Shown: positions 44,783 through 55,123, numbered from the stretch's first letter. The stretch: 63,512 bases of DNA from Chlamydiae bacterium RIFCSPLOWO2_12_FULL_49_12 (GCA_001796315.1 MGME01000031.1:1-63512), one strand, 5' to 3'. A program made the numbers and translations. The notes: generated by a model not told the origin, from the sequence alone.

Positions 44783-45820
44783 ATGACAGAGGCCTCTCTT
44801 CATCCCGAATACAACTACTTTTCTTGCGATCCTCAAGAACTTCTGAAAAAAATTGGAAAGGAAAGACTACTTAAGTGTCTAAAAGAGATGCTTTTAATTC
44901 GGAATTTCGAAGTTAGGGGAGAGGCTGCCTATCAGACGGGAAAGGTAGGGGGCTTTTATCACTCTTACATGGGACAGGAGGCTATCCAGACGGCAGCTGT
45001 CGAGGTGATGGGAAAGGATAACTGGTGGACGACTACTTATCGCTGTCATGCCCTTGCTCTTTTGCTGGGCGCCACTCCTAACGAACTGATGGCGGAACTC
45101 TACGGGAGAGCGACGGGGAATGCCAAAGGAAGAGGCGGCTCCATGCACTTCTTTACTGACAGGATGCTGGGGGGGTTCGGCATTGTCGGGGGGCATATTC
45201 CCATTGCCACGGGAGCTGCCTTCACCATCAAATACAAAAAGGAGAGATGCGTTTCGGTCTGTTTTTTGGGAGACGGAGCAGTGGCGCAAGGCGCCTTTCA
45301 TGAGGCGCTAAATCTCGCTTCTCTTTGGGATCTTCCCGTGATTTTCGTGATTGAGAATAATCAATGGGGGATGGGAACTGCCGTTGAGCGCGCTGTCTGT
45401 GTGAAACCCATCGCCGAAAAGAAGGCGGGCGGTTATCGCATGAACAGTTATACGGTTGATGGCATGGACTTTTTCAGCTGCTTTGCCTGTTTCGAAAAGG
45501 CTTATGAAGAAGTGATGAAGACTTCTCGTCCCGTTCTCATCGAAGCTGTCACGGAGCGCTTCCGCGGCCACTCCATCTCGGATCCGGGACTCTATCGCGC
45601 CAAAGAAACGGTGAAGGAGATCATGCAGCAAGATCCGATCCATTTTCTCTTGGATTGTTTAATTCATGCCGGGATGCTCTCCGAGGATGAATATAAAGAG
45701 ATGGATAAAGCCGAAAAGGAGAAGGTGCTGTCGGCAATCAAATTCGCAGACGAGAGTCCCTGGCCCGATCCGGTTACTTTAGGCGAGGATGTTTTAGCCG
45801 ATGGAGAAGGGAGAGTTTGA
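44783..45820 (+). CDS. pdhA: Pyruvate dehydrogenase E1 subunit alpha
   Basis: A 345-residue thiamine diphosphate enzyme subunit. Landmarks are GRGGSMHFF, the TPP motif GDGAVAQGAFHEALNLASLW to IENNQWGMGT, and the phosphorylation-loop-like YRGHS equivalent ERFRGHSISDPG. ATG 44783 has GGAAGGAAGGG upstream. It forms with pdhB and pdhC one operon converting pyruvate to acetyl-CoA for the fatty-acid genes. The E3 gene (lpd) is not nearby. Confidence 0.95.
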   Translation: MTEASLHPEYNYFSCDPQELLKKIGKERLLKCLKEMLLIRNFEVRGEAAYQTGKVGGFYHSYMGQEAIQTAAVEVMGKDNWWTTTYRCHALALLLGATPNELMAELYGRATGNAKGRGGSMHFFTDRMLGGFGIVGGHIPIATGAAFTIKYKKERCVSVCFLGDGAVAQGAFHEALNLASLWDLPVIFVIENNQWGMGTAVERAVCVKPIAEKKAGGYRMNSYTVDGMDFFSCFACFEKAYEEVMKTSRPVLIEAVTERFRGHSISDPGLYRAKETVKEIMQQDPIHFLLDCLIHAGMLSEDEYKEMDKAEKEKVLSAIKFADESPWPDPVTLGEDVLADGEGRV

Positions 45821-46800
45821 TGGGCAAGCAGGTCATTGAGATTCGAGAAGCCTTAAGGCAAGCGATGGATGAAGAGATGGCCCGCGATCCCAATGTCTTC
45901 ATTTTAGGCGAGGAGGTCGCTGAATATAATGGCGCTTACAAGGTTACAAAAGGGATGTTGGAAAAATGGGGACCCGGGCGCGTCTTAGACACTCCCATTA
46001 CGGAAGGGGGGTTTTCCGGATTAGCTATCGGCGCTGCCATGACCGGGCTTCGGCCGATCGTGGAGTTCATGAGCTGGAATTTCTCCTTTGTGGGGGCCGA
46101 CCAGATCATTTCCAATGCCGCCAAGATGCACTACATGTCCGGGGGGCGATTTAAGGTGCCCGTTGTCTTTCGGGGCTGCAACGGAGCCGCTGCCCAGGTC
46201 TCTTCCCAACACTCTCATAATGTCGAGTCGCTCTATTCCAATATTCCCGGCCTGATTCTCATCTCTCCGAGCAATGCCTATGACGCCAAAGGGCTCCTGA
46301 AGGCGGCCATTCGAAATGACAATCCCGTGCTCTTTTTGGAAAACGAGATGATTTATGGAGACAAAATGGAGATTCCTACTGAGGAGTATCTGCTCCCCAT
46401 CGGAAAAGCGAAGGTGGTTCGAGAAGGGCGCCATCTGACCCTCGTCGGCTATTCGCGCATGATGCGGTTTTGCCTGGAAGCGGCCCAAGAGATGTCCAAA
46501 CGCGGCGTCCAGGTTGAAGTGATCGATCTTTGCACCATCAAGCCGCTCGATTGCGCCACTCTTGCCCAGTCTGTGCGCAAGACCCATTTTTGCACTCTTG
46601 TCGAAGAGGGCCATTTTTTTGCAGGAATTTGTGCGGAAATTGCTTTTCAGATACAAGAGAGATGTTTTGATTTTCTCGATTCCCCTGTGAAGCGAGTCTG
46701 TCAATTAGAGACGCCGATGCCCTATTCTAAAGTGTTGGAGAGTGAAACGATTCCCAATACAAAGCGCATCCTTGCGGCAATCGAAGAGACCTTGAAATGA
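45820..46800 (+). CDS. pdhB: Pyruvate dehydrogenase E1 subunit beta
   Basis: A 326-residue partner of PdhA. It has FILGEEVAEYNGAYKVTKG, DTPITEGGFSGLAIGAA, FMSWNFS and HSHNVESLYSNIPGL, all typical of E1-beta. The start at ATG 45820 overlaps the pdhA stop (TGATG). A TTG one codon upstream is also possible. Confidence 0.95.
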   Translation: MGKQVIEIREALRQAMDEEMARDPNVFILGEEVAEYNGAYKVTKGMLEKWGPGRVLDTPITEGGFSGLAIGAAMTGLRPIVEFMSWNFSFVGADQIISNAAKMHYMSGGRFKVPVVFRGCNGAAAQVSSQHSHNVESLYSNIPGLILISPSNAYDAKGLLKAAIRNDNPVLFLENEMIYGDKMEIPTEEYLLPIGKAKVVREGRHLTLVGYSRMMRFCLEAAQEMSKRGVQVEVIDLCTIKPLDCATLAQSVRKTHFCTLVEEGHFFAGICAEIAFQIQERCFDFLDSPVKRVCQLETPMPYSKVLESETIPNTKRILAAIEETLK

Positions 46801-46822
46801 TCTCGAGAAGATGAGTTGACTT

Positions 46823-48130
46823 ATGCCCTATACCCAAATGATGCCCAAGCTCTCTCCCACGATGGAAACGGGAACCCTTGTGAAATGGCACAAGAAAGAG
46901 GGAGACGGGATCCGGGCCGGGGAGCTTCTCTTTGAAGTCGCAACAGACAAGGCGACGGTTGAATACAATGCTTTAGACGAGGGGTTTTTGCGTAAAATCC
47001 TCATAGGAGAAGGAGAGGAAGCGGCGGTGAATCAGCCCGTCGCCATCCTGTCAGCTACAAAAGAAGAAAGCCTGGAAGGGTACGTTCCCGAAGGCGTCCC
47101 GCCCCCTGAGGAAAAGGTCGAAGTGGTCAAGGAAGAGGCGCCGGCCGCAAAGAGAGAGGCTCTTGTCGCTCCAACGCCGGCCGGAGGAGGAGGCCTGGTC
47201 CTTCCGACATTTGTTCCCGAGCCCCCTCTAAAAGAGTATGAATTTCGTCGGGCGCAAGAGTTAATCGAGGGAAGGGTGCTTGCCTCTCCTCTTGCCAGAA
47301 AATTGGCTCAGGAGCGCGGGATCGATCTCTTCACAGTCAAAGGCTCCGGCCCCAATCGCCGGGTGATGAGCCGCGACCTTGAGTTAGGACAGCCCGAGGC
47401 GCCGGCGGCCTTCGGAAGAAGAGAAGAGCCGCAGCTTGCTCCCGGTAGTTATGAGGAGGAAACTCCCTCTTTGGTCAAGAAGATTGTAGGAAAACGGCTG
47501 CAGGAGTCCAAGACCTTTATTCCCCATTTTTATGTCACCCAGGAGATCAACGCCGAGCCCCTCGTTCTTGCCCATGAGCAGCTGAAGAACCATGGGATCA
47601 AGGTCTCCTTTAATGATTTCATCATTCGAGCTGCGGCGCTTGCCTTGAGGCAGCATCCGGAAATCAATAGCGGCTATCACTCCGTGCACAATACCCTTAT
47701 TCGATTCAAGACCATCGACATCTGCGTCGCCGTCTCGATTGACGGGGGGCTCATCACGCCTATTGTACGCCATGCCGATTTCAAAAGTTTGGGTGAGATC
47801 AGCGTGGAGGTGCGCTCCCTTGCCAAGAGAGCCAGGGAGAAAAAACTGGAAAAACAGGAGTATCAGGGAGGCTCTTTTACGATCTCTAACTTGGGAATGT
47901 ACGGCATCACCGACATGGTGGCAGTCATCAATCCTCCCCAGGCGGCGATCTTAGGCGTCGGCGGCATCCAGGAAAAGCCCGTTGTAAAAGAGGGAAAAGT
48001 AGACGCGGGTAAAATCTTATCTCTTACCCTCTCTTCCGATCACCGCGTCATCGATGGAAGCGAAGCCGCTCAATTCTTAAAGACGTTAAAAAGCCTCTTG
48101 GAAAATCCCGCCATTTTGCTCGTGAATTAA
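46823..48130 (+). CDS. pdhC: Dihydrolipoyl acetyltransferase, E2 of pyruvate dehydrogenase
   Basis: A 435-residue E2 core. Lipoyl domain about 1-78 with the lipoylated lysine in [15 protein letters not shown], an Ala/Pro/Glu linker, a peripheral-subunit-binding domain about 150-185 ([21 protein letters not shown]) and a catalytic domain ending [16 protein letters not shown] with the active-site His and Asp. It follows pdhB by 22 bp and converges on lpxD with a 15-bp gap. Confidence 0.95.
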   Translation: MPYTQMMPKLSPTMETGTLVKWHKKEGDGIRAGELLFEVATDKATVEYNALDEGFLRKILIGEGEEAAVNQPVAILSATKEESLEGYVPEGVPPPEEKVEVVKEEAPAAKREALVAPTPAGGGGLVLPTFVPEPPLKEYEFRRAQELIEGRVLASPLARKLAQERGIDLFTVKGSGPNRRVMSRDLELGQPEAPAAFGRREEPQLAPGSYEEETPSLVKKIVGKRLQESKTFIPHFYVTQEINAEPLVLAHEQLKNHGIKVSFNDFIIRAAALALRQHPEINSGYHSVHNTLIRFKTIDICVAVSIDGGLITPIVRHADFKSLGEISVEVRSLAKRAREKKLEKQEYQGGSFTISNLGMYGITDMVAVINPPQAAILGVGGIQEKPVVKEGKVDAGKILSLTLSSDHRVIDGSEAAQFLKTLKSLLENPAILLVN

Positions 48131-48145
48131 ACTTGCATCATGGGC

Positions 48146-49240
48146 TTACTCTTCGAACGAGACAGGCTTGTTGCAGGTGAGTTCTTTCAGTTTCTCTTCG
48201 AGTTCCTTGACCCGTTTTTCAAGGGAATCGATCTGCTTGACGTAGGAAGAGATCTTGCGCAAATGCACCTGTTGGCGGTTGTGTTCGGCAAGGGTCATGA
48301 CGGGCCCTCCGGCGTATTTACCGGGTTTTAACAGCGATTTGGAGACGCCTCCGCGTGTGGCGATCATAACCCCGTCGGTGATCTCTAAGTGGCCGACGAT
48401 GCCTGCCTGTCCTCCCAAAACAACGTTTTTCCCGGTCTTCACGGAGCCGGCAATGCCGGATTGGGAAATGATGATATTGTGTTTGCCCAGACAGACGTTA
48501 TGGGCAATCTGAACGAGATTGTCGATCTTGGTCCCTTCTGAGATGATCGTCTGTTTAAAACGCGCGCGATCCACCGTGGTGTTGGCTCCGATCTCCACAT
48601 CATCTTCAATGGCGACGATGCCTAGTTGATCAAGTTTTTGATAAGTTCCCTCGTTGGTAGCTGTATAGCCAAAGCCGCAGGAACCAATCACACATCCGGG
48701 TTGCAGGATGACCCTGTTTCCGATCACGGCCTTTTCTCTGACGGTCACGTGGGGGTGAAAGAGACAGTGGGCGCCGATCTTGACGCCGGACCCGATCGAG
48801 ACGTGAGCTCCCAGTTGCGAGTAGTCTCCGATTTCGGCCCCCTGGTCGATCACCACATAGGGAGCAATCTGCACGCCTCGGCCCAATCTGGCGCTGGGAT
48901 GGATGACCGCTGTGTGGTGGATCTCTGTAAATCCCGAAGAATTGTAAGGAGTGATGAGGAGCAGTTCTATAATGTGTTGAAAGGTGAGCGAAGGGTTGTC
49001 GGACACCAGGTAATTCTTTCCCTCGGCAAGAGGGAGTTCATGATGCACACAGATAACCCCGGCCTGTGTGGAATGAATCAGTTCTTTGTATTTAAGATTT
49101 GCCAAAAAGGAGGCGTCTTCGCTTCTCGCGCTCTCTAAAGAGTCGACGTCGGTGATGGAGTGATCCCCATCACCAACAAGTTTAGAGTTCGTAAGTGACG
49201 CCAGCTCTTTGAGTGTAATACTCTTCTTTTCCTGCATCAT
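48146..49240 (-). CDS. lpxD: UDP-3-O-acylglucosamine N-acyltransferase
   Basis: A 364-residue lipid A enzyme. An N-terminal uridine-binding domain (to about 100) precedes a left-handed beta-helix of hexapeptide repeats (about 110-300). The active-site histidine lies in VQIAHNVCLGKHN, and QSGIAGSVKTGKNVVLGGQAG follows. The C-terminal coiled helix QIDSLEKRVKELEEKLKEL is a trimer feature. It is last in bamA-skp-lpxD, overlapping skp by 4 bp, and supplies lipid A carried by the MsbA-like exporter. Confidence 0.96.
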   Translation of the reverse strand: MMQEKKSITLKELASLTNSKLVGDGDHSITDVDSLESARSEDASFLANLKYKELIHSTQAGVICVHHELPLAEGKNYLVSDNPSLTFQHIIELLLITPYNSSGFTEIHHTAVIHPSARLGRGVQIAPYVVIDQGAEIGDYSQLGAHVSIGSGVKIGAHCLFHPHVTVREKAVIGNRVILQPGCVIGSCGFGYTATNEGTYQKLDQLGIVAIEDDVEIGANTTVDRARFKQTIISEGTKIDNLVQIAHNVCLGKHNIIISQSGIAGSVKTGKNVVLGGQAGIVGHLEITDGVMIATRGGVSKSLLKPGKYAGGPVMTLAEHNRQQVHLRKISSYVKQIDSLEKRVKELEEKLKELTCNKPVSFEE

Positions 49241-49839
49241 TTGGGTGAACCCTTGTCTTTATCTTCAGTAGAAGTCTCTTTTGCAGCTTGAGCTTTTTCA
49301 GCTTCGGCTTTTTTTGCATCGAATTGACGATCCATTTCCACAATGACGTCGTTGGTAATGTCCATTGTAGGAGCGTAGAAAAAGAGAGCTTCTTTATTCA
49401 TGACAAGCGAGAGCTTCTTTTCTTTTGCGATATTTTCGGCCGATGCAATGATTTGGGTATTGATCAACTGCAGGATGCGTAAGTTGGCCTGATTGAGAAG
49501 CTGGTAGTATTGATTTTGATTGCGGGCGAGATCATCGTTGAGTGTGCGAAATTTGGTTTTCATCTCCTCTTCAGCTTGGGGAGAGAGGCTGTCTAGGTAT
49601 TCGCGATCGTTCAATTTTGCCGAGATTTCAGTAATCTGTTTTTCCAGATCTTCTAAGGATTTTGTTATCTGCTGCTTCATGGATTCGAAAGAGGCCTGCT
49701 CCTGCTTTCCAAGTTTTGATTCAGAGATGCAAGTTGCAAAATTAATCACTCCCAGCGACTTTTGTTCTTGGGCGGACGCTGTGCGCGACAAGGTAGTGCC
49801 AAGGAGGCAAACGAGTGTGAAAAGAACATTGCGGATCAT
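49237..49839 (-). CDS. skp: Periplasmic chaperone Skp/OmpH family
   Basis: A 200-residue protein with a signal peptide (about 1-23, cleaved after ASA) and the OmpH/Skp pattern IGVINFATCISESKLGKQEQASFESMKQQITK, then long helices. The C-terminal extension is Lys/Glu/Ala-rich. It guides outer-membrane proteins to BamA encoded 22 bp upstream. Confidence 0.9.
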   Translation of the reverse strand: MIRNVLFTLVCLLGTTLSRTASAQEQKSLGVINFATCISESKLGKQEQASFESMKQQITKSLEDLEKQITEISAKLNDREYLDSLSPQAEEEMKTKFRTLNDDLARNQNQYYQLLNQANLRILQLINTQIIASAENIAKEKKLSLVMNKEALFFYAPTMDITNDVIVEMDRQFDAKKAEAEKAQAAKETSTEDKDKGSPK

Positions 49840-49861
49840 ATCTATCCCTTTTGTTTAGAAG

Positions 49862-52222
49862 TTAAAATTGTCCCCCCATCGAGAAGAAAAATCTGTGAAT
49901 TTGACTCTTTCTGTCGGGATTTACCGGGAAACCCATTCCCAGGATGAAAGGAATTTTATTCATCAATTCTAGCCGCGCTCCAAAGCCGTAACTGGCGTTA
50001 TATTTGCGGAGGTTGAATCGTTGCATAGAGACAGCTCCTGCGTCAGCAAAGACAAAGACGTCTAAGAAACTTAATACCTCATGCAGGTATTCCAGGGAAA
50101 GCACAGAAGTTGAAATCCCTCCCGTGGGATCGCCATTATTAAATTGTGGACCGAGATCATAGGGTTCATAACCCCTGACGGAGGTGTCTCCGCCTTGGAA
50201 ATATCTTTCACTCAAAGGGACGCGGAAGGGCGACTTTGTCTTGCCAAAAGGTTCTATGAACGCGAAATCAAAGCGGTATTTCATGATGCCGCCTCGCCAG
50301 AGAGGAGTGTAGAGATTGTTGGAAGTGCTGAATTTTAGAAACTCAAATTCTCCGCCAAGTCCGGTATATTCGAACTCCAGAAGCGTGCGATAGCCTCGAT
50401 GGGGCTTCATGGGACTATCGGTGGAGTCGTAGGCGAGGGAGGGGCCTGCTGCAGAGAGAATGCCGCTGTTTCGTTGTTCTTTGCGCGCGTCGCGGCCTGC
50501 TCTTTTGGCAACATGAATGTGGATGTCGCGCCATCTGTATTTCAGGCCAAATGACAGGAAGGGAGTCAAGGGATAGGAAGAGTAGACCGTCGTTCCAAAG
50601 GTGTCGATATGATAGTCTTTGGAGATGAGAGTGCTGTCGGATTTGCTGATGTCGAATCCAAAGCGCCATAACGTGTCGTTAAGATAGGGGTCGAGCCACG
50701 AGATTGAGTAGGTCGACTGTTTTTTGCCGATGGTTGCGCGGATATGGGCATATTCTCCTCCGCCGCGGAGAGCGGATGGCCCTGTTTTGAAGAGTTTCCC
50801 AAAGCCTTTGATGTTAAAGTTGCTTTCAGAGAGATCGAGCCCGCCGAATGCGCTGTCTGCCGTGCTGGCTCCAAAGAAGAGGTTAATACTTCCCGTGGTG
50901 GTCTCTTTGACATCGATATAGACGTCTCGGTAATTTGGGCCCAATGCCACGTCATCCTGAGTGCGGACGGAATAGACATTGACGCTTTTGAAATAGCCCA
51001 TATTATTGAGCCGGTGTTCCGTTGCCTGGAGTTTGGCGCTATCGAACGTCTCTCCCGGGATAAGCAACGATTCCCTCAAGATGACCCTGTCTTGGGTATA
51101 GACGTTTCCTAGGATATGGATCAGGCCGATCTTATACTGTCCGCCCTCTTCGATTTGGAAGTGGACTGAATAGAGGGGAGAGTGTTCGTCCAGTTTCGTT
51201 TCAAAATGAACGCTTGCTTCGATGTAGCCCTTGCGCCCATAGAGCTCTTTGATGGCTCTTACCGATTCATGGAGTTTATCGGGAGAGTAGATCCCATTGG
51301 GTCTTGCGATAAAGACCTCTTCGATCTCCTTATCCGGTATCTCAACATTGCCATCAAAGGTGACCCTTCCGAAATGGTAGACGGCGCCCTTTTCAGCGCT
51401 GATGGAAATCACGATCTTTCCCGGCTCGGCAGCGTCTACAATGTGGATATCTATCTTGGCGTCGGCGTACCCCTCATTTTGGAGGAAGTTAATGATAGTC
51501 ATCCGGTCTTGTTCTAAAGGCTCCTCTTTATAGAGGCCGGTGCCTAAGAACCAATAACGAAAGAGATTGTATTGTTGTGTATGAATCATCGAAAGAAGAG
51601 CGCTCTCTTCGGATTTTGTAAAGCCGTTAAAGATCATCTCGTCGATCTTTCCCGACCTTCCTTCATCCACTTCAATCACAAGATCCACTTCATTTTTTTT
51701 GGGATCGGTCTGAAGGCGATACTGGAATTGCGCTTCGAAATAGCCTTTTTTAATATAGAGCTCTTTGACTTTGTTTAGGGCTTGATGGAATGTTTGGCGA
51801 TTGAAGGGCTTGCCTGAAGAAAGGCCGAGCTCTTTTTTTAGAGCGCGTGCCGAGATGTGTTCATTTCCTTCCCATTTAATCAGGCGGATCGTCGGCCTGG
51901 GCCAGACTTTAATCGTAATATAGAGCTCCCCGTTGCGGATCCGCAGAGTAGGATCAATACGGTCATACTCCTGAGCCAGGGTCTTGAGATCCTCATCAAA
52001 AATGGCTTGAGAGAAGGGGTCGCCTATTTGGGTCTTTAAACGCCCTACAATTGTTTTGGAATCAAATGACCCTGTTTCCGGGAGATTTTCCGCGGAAATT
52101 TCGATAGAACCAACGGGGAGGCTTTCATACGCTTCACTGACGATCTCTTCACCGCGCAATGCAGAATGGGGAGGGAACGTAAAGCAAAGCAGCGACAAGC
52201 AAAAGAGGAGTGGCTTCTTCAT
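49862..52222 (-). CDS. bamA: Outer-membrane assembly factor BamA
   Basis: A 786-residue Omp85 protein. A signal peptide (about 1-22) precedes POTRA domains (about 30-430; e.g. VRAIKELYGRKGYIEASVHFE) and a 16-strand barrel to the end, with the strand motifs RYFQGGDTSVRGYEPYDLGP (the VRGF/Y loop) and C-terminal RFFFSMGGQF ending in Phe. The start at ATG 52222 gives MKKPLLFCLSLLCF; an ATG 48 bp upstream would add an unlikely extension. It heads the bamA-skp-lpxD cluster. Confidence 0.97.
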   Translation of the reverse strand: MKKPLLFCLSLLCFTFPPHSALRGEEIVSEAYESLPVGSIEISAENLPETGSFDSKTIVGRLKTQIGDPFSQAIFDEDLKTLAQEYDRIDPTLRIRNGELYITIKVWPRPTIRLIKWEGNEHISARALKKELGLSSGKPFNRQTFHQALNKVKELYIKKGYFEAQFQYRLQTDPKKNEVDLVIEVDEGRSGKIDEMIFNGFTKSEESALLSMIHTQQYNLFRYWFLGTGLYKEEPLEQDRMTIINFLQNEGYADAKIDIHIVDAAEPGKIVISISAEKGAVYHFGRVTFDGNVEIPDKEIEEVFIARPNGIYSPDKLHESVRAIKELYGRKGYIEASVHFETKLDEHSPLYSVHFQIEEGGQYKIGLIHILGNVYTQDRVILRESLLIPGETFDSAKLQATEHRLNNMGYFKSVNVYSVRTQDDVALGPNYRDVYIDVKETTTGSINLFFGASTADSAFGGLDLSESNFNIKGFGKLFKTGPSALRGGGEYAHIRATIGKKQSTYSISWLDPYLNDTLWRFGFDISKSDSTLISKDYHIDTFGTTVYSSYPLTPFLSFGLKYRWRDIHIHVAKRAGRDARKEQRNSGILSAAGPSLAYDSTDSPMKPHRGYRTLLEFEYTGLGGEFEFLKFSTSNNLYTPLWRGGIMKYRFDFAFIEPFGKTKSPFRVPLSERYFQGGDTSVRGYEPYDLGPQFNNGDPTGGISTSVLSLEYLHEVLSFLDVFVFADAGAVSMQRFNLRKYNASYGFGARLELMNKIPFILGMGFPVNPDRKSQIHRFFFSMGGQF

Positions 52223-52287
52223 GCAACATGTTTGAAAAGATAAAAGGTGAGTATAGAGGAGAAAAATCAATTCTGTAAAGGAGAAGA

Positions 52288-52887
52288 TCAGAGGAGTTGT
52301 CTTCCAAAGAGGGCTTGGGCAAGCGTGCTCTTGTCGATATAATCCAAGGTGCTTCCCAAAGGCAATCCTAATGCCAGGCGGGTCAGACGCAGGTTTAAGG
52401 GGAAGAGCTGTTCTTTAAGATAGAGAGCTGTCGTCTCTCCTTCAAGGGTAGCGTCGAGGGCTAGGATCACCTCTTTGATTTCAAGAGCATGCAAGCGGCC
52501 GATCAGTTTTTCGAGTCCCAGATCTTTGGGTGTTTTACCGTCAAGGGGAGAGAGAAGCGTTCCTAGAACGTGATAAAATCCGCAAAAAGAGGCCGTCTCT
52601 TCGAAAAGGTAGACATCCTTGGAAGAAGAGAGGATGCAGAGCGTGTGGGGATCTTTACAGGGTTTGGTGCAAAAGGAGCAGAGATCCCCCTCTTTGAGAC
52701 AGCCGCATGTCGTGCAGGTTTGAATCTTTTCTTTTACAGTTGCGAGGAAATGAGAGAACCGGCGGAGCTCGTCCTCCGGCCACTCCAACATTTCAAAGGC
52801 AAAACGCTCCGCCGTCTTCCTCCCCACGCCGGGCAGTTTTTTTAAATAGGCAATCAACGTTTGGAGGGCTTGAGGATAGCGAGACAT
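52288..52887 (-). CDS. recR: Recombination protein RecR
   Basis: A 199-residue recombination mediator for RecFOR gap repair. Helix-hairpin-helix LPGVGRKTAERFAFEML, zinc finger CTTC-CLKEGDLCSFC-type (Cys58, 61, 70, 73), then a Toprim domain. Start ATG 52887 gives MSRYPQALQTLIAYLKKLPG, the standard N-terminus; an ATG 4 codons earlier is possible. The non-coding stretch 52888-53178 before fabH is very AT-rich and must carry divergent promoters; none is assigned with confidence. Confidence 0.95.
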   Translation of the reverse strand: MSRYPQALQTLIAYLKKLPGVGRKTAERFAFEMLEWPEDELRRFSHFLATVKEKIQTCTTCGCLKEGDLCSFCTKPCKDPHTLCILSSSKDVYLFEETASFCGFYHVLGTLLSPLDGKTPKDLGLEKLIGRLHALEIKEVILALDATLEGETTALYLKEQLFPLNLRLTRLALGLPLGSTLDYIDKSTLAQALFGRQLL

Positions 52888-53178
52888 AAGAACCAGCATA
52901 GTCTAAAAAGGAGATTATTCACTAGGTTATCTCGACGTGAAGAGGAAGCGTTTTTTTAGAATTGAGAGAGGATAAAAACTTTTAAAAATTTGCTAATTAT
53001 TTATTCGTTCTAAGTTTGTTTTTTATTTAAATCGCTATTTTTAACAAAACCTCTTTAATTTTATCTAATCGAACCGTAAAATTGACCCCTTAGCGTACCT
53101 TAAGGCGAAAAAAATGGTGAAAAAACCTTTTGATTTGGCATCTTATTTAAATACGGTCATTCTTTTTTGAGGAGTTGG

Positions 53179-54171
53179 ATGAAGTCAGGAAAAACAGCAA
53201 AGCTGATCGGAACTGGAGCCTATCTCCCGCAAAGAGTCTTATCCAACGCCGATCTTGAGAAGATGGTGGAGACCTCGGATGAGTGGATTATGAGCCGTAC
53301 GGGAATGAAGGAGCGCCGCATCGCAGCAGAAAATGAGCAGGCGTCTGATATGGGTTATTTTGCTGCCAAAGAAGCTCTGGAGCAGGCAGGAGTTTTGGCA
53401 GAAGAGCTTGATTTGATCGTGGTGGCGACGACGACCCCGGACTACATCTTTCCGAGCACCTCCTGTCTGCTTCAGCGGAGACTAAAGGCGAGCTCTGCCG
53501 CAGCCGTGGATATTCAGGCAGCCTGCAGCGGGTTTATTTATGGCATTTCTTTAGCAAAGGCCTATGTGGAAGCGGGCCTGTATCGAAAGGTTCTTCTTGT
53601 CGCAACGGAGAAGCTGTCCAGCATCACCAATTATGAGGATCGAAATACCTGTATTCTCTTTGGAGACGGAGCTGCGGCCTGTCTCATTTCAGATTCGGGA
53701 CAGGGGTTGACGATCCGTGGAGCTATTCTGGGTGCGGATGGGGGGCAGGCCGATCTTCTCAAACTTCCCGCAGGGGGCTCGAAACGACCCGCCTCTCATG
53801 AAACCGTCTCCCAAAAGCTCCACACTATCCATATGGAGGGAAAAGAGGTCTTTAAACATGCTGTCAGGCGTATGGAAGGAGCTACCAAAGAGTGTCTCGA
53901 AGCGTGCGGACTCAATGAAGAAGAGATCAGCTGGCTCATTCCCCACCAGGCCAATATCCGCATCATCGAGGCCCTAGCCAAGCGATTTGCAGTTCCTTTG
54001 GAGAGAGTCTTTTTGACGATTCACAAATATGGGAATACCTCTTGTTCGTCTGTGGGAATTGCCCTTCATGAACTTCTGATGGAAAAGCGAGTCAGACAGG
54101 GAGAAAATATTGTCCTTACGGCCTTTGGCGGAGGGTTCACGTGGGGAGCAACGGTGTTAACGCATGACTAA
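53179..54171 (+). CDS. fabH: 3-oxoacyl-ACP synthase III
   Basis: A 330-residue condensing enzyme that starts fatty-acid synthesis from acetyl-CoA and malonyl-ACP. The catalytic triad is Cys116 (DIQAACSGFIYG), His256 (IPHQANIRI) and Asn286 (KYGNTSCSS). The ATG at 53179 follows GAGGAG by 5 nt. First gene of fabH-fabD-fabG-acpP, overlapping fabD by 8 bp. Confidence 0.97.
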   Translation: MKSGKTAKLIGTGAYLPQRVLSNADLEKMVETSDEWIMSRTGMKERRIAAENEQASDMGYFAAKEALEQAGVLAEELDLIVVATTTPDYIFPSTSCLLQRRLKASSAAAVDIQAACSGFIYGISLAKAYVEAGLYRKVLLVATEKLSSITNYEDRNTCILFGDGAAACLISDSGQGLTIRGAILGADGGQADLLKLPAGGSKRPASHETVSQKLHTIHMEGKEVFKHAVRRMEGATKECLEACGLNEEEISWLIPHQANIRIIEALAKRFAVPLERVFLTIHKYGNTSCSSVGIALHELLMEKRVRQGENIVLTAFGGGFTWGATVLTHD

Positions 54172-55123
54172 GAAAAGAGCTTTTTTGTTTCCGGGCCAGG
54201 GCGCTCAAGCAGTGGGCATGGCCAAAGATTTCTATGACCATTTTCTTCTTGCAAGAGAGACCTTCGAGGAGGCGGAAGAGATCCTTTCAAGAAATCTTTC
54301 GAAGGTGATCTTTGAGGGGCCCTTCGAGGAGCTTGTCCGCACGGACAATTGCCAGCTTGCCATCTACCTCGCATCAGTTGCAATCGGGAGGGTGATCAGG
54401 CAGCAACTGCCCGAGGTTTTCCCCTCATTCTGTGCTGGCTTGAGCCTAGGGGAATATGCGGCTCTCACGCTCTCTGATAAACTCTGCTTCGCTTCCGCTG
54501 TGCCGCTTGTTGAGGCGCGCGCTACGTTCATGCAAGAGGCCTGTGAAAAGAGTCCCGGGGCTATGCTGGCTGTTCTTGGACAGAATGTGGACGAATTGGA
54601 GGCTCTTTTAAAAGAGAGCGCCGCTCCTCAAAAGGTATGGATCGCCAATTTAAATTGTCCTCAGCAGGTCGTCTTAGCGGGGAGCCGGGAGGGAATCGAG
54701 CGCATGCAGGAGTTTTTGCTTGGTAGAGGAGTTAAACGGCTGCGCCTTTTGGATGTGGGAGGAGCCTTTCACACCCCTTTGATGGAGAGTGCACGAAGAA
54801 AATTATCTCCTCTGATTCAAAAAGTTTCTCTAAGAGAGAGCCCCATTGCGCTCGTCATGAATGCCACGGGAGAGGAGGTCTCCTCTCTCTTTGAGATGCG
54901 TGCGCTCATGATTCAACAGGTGACGTCTCCCGTCTTTTGGGAAAAGGGGATCCGGAAGATGGAGGAGAGGGGAGTCGAGGAGTATATTGAGATCGGCCCG
55001 GGAACGACGCTCACGGGTCTTAATCGGCGCATTGGGGTTGCAGGGACAACTCTCAATGTTGAAAAGGTCGAAGATTTAGAAAAGTTAGGAGCAGAAGTCT
55101 ATGAAAGAACTCTTAAAGGATAA
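54164..55123 (+). CDS. fabD: Malonyl-CoA:ACP transacylase
   Basis: A 319-residue acyltransferase loading malonate onto ACP. It opens FLFPGQGAQAVGMAKD, and the nucleophile is Ser94 in AGLSLGEYAAL (usual GHSLGE; here the His before Ser is Leu, a variation worth noting). The partner histidine is in GAFHTPLMESA. It overlaps both fabH (8 bp) and fabG (23 bp). Confidence 0.95.
   Translation: MTKKRAFLFPGQGAQAVGMAKDFYDHFLLARETFEEAEEILSRNLSKVIFEGPFEELVRTDNCQLAIYLASVAIGRVIRQQLPEVFPSFCAGLSLGEYAALTLSDKLCFASAVPLVEARATFMQEACEKSPGAMLAVLGQNVDELEALLKESAAPQKVWIANLNCPQQVVLAGSREGIERMQEFLLGRGVKRLRLLDVGGAFHTPLMESARRKLSPLIQKVSLRESPIALVMNATGEEVSSLFEMRALMIQQVTSPVFWEKGIRKMEERGVEEYIEIGPGTTLTGLNRRIGVAGTTLNVEKVEDLEKLGAEVYERTLKG

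Noticed and set aside
46021-46704. Long minus-strand frame opposite pdhB
   Set aside because: A shadow of pdhB; no protein-like motifs and the plus-strand gene is unambiguous.
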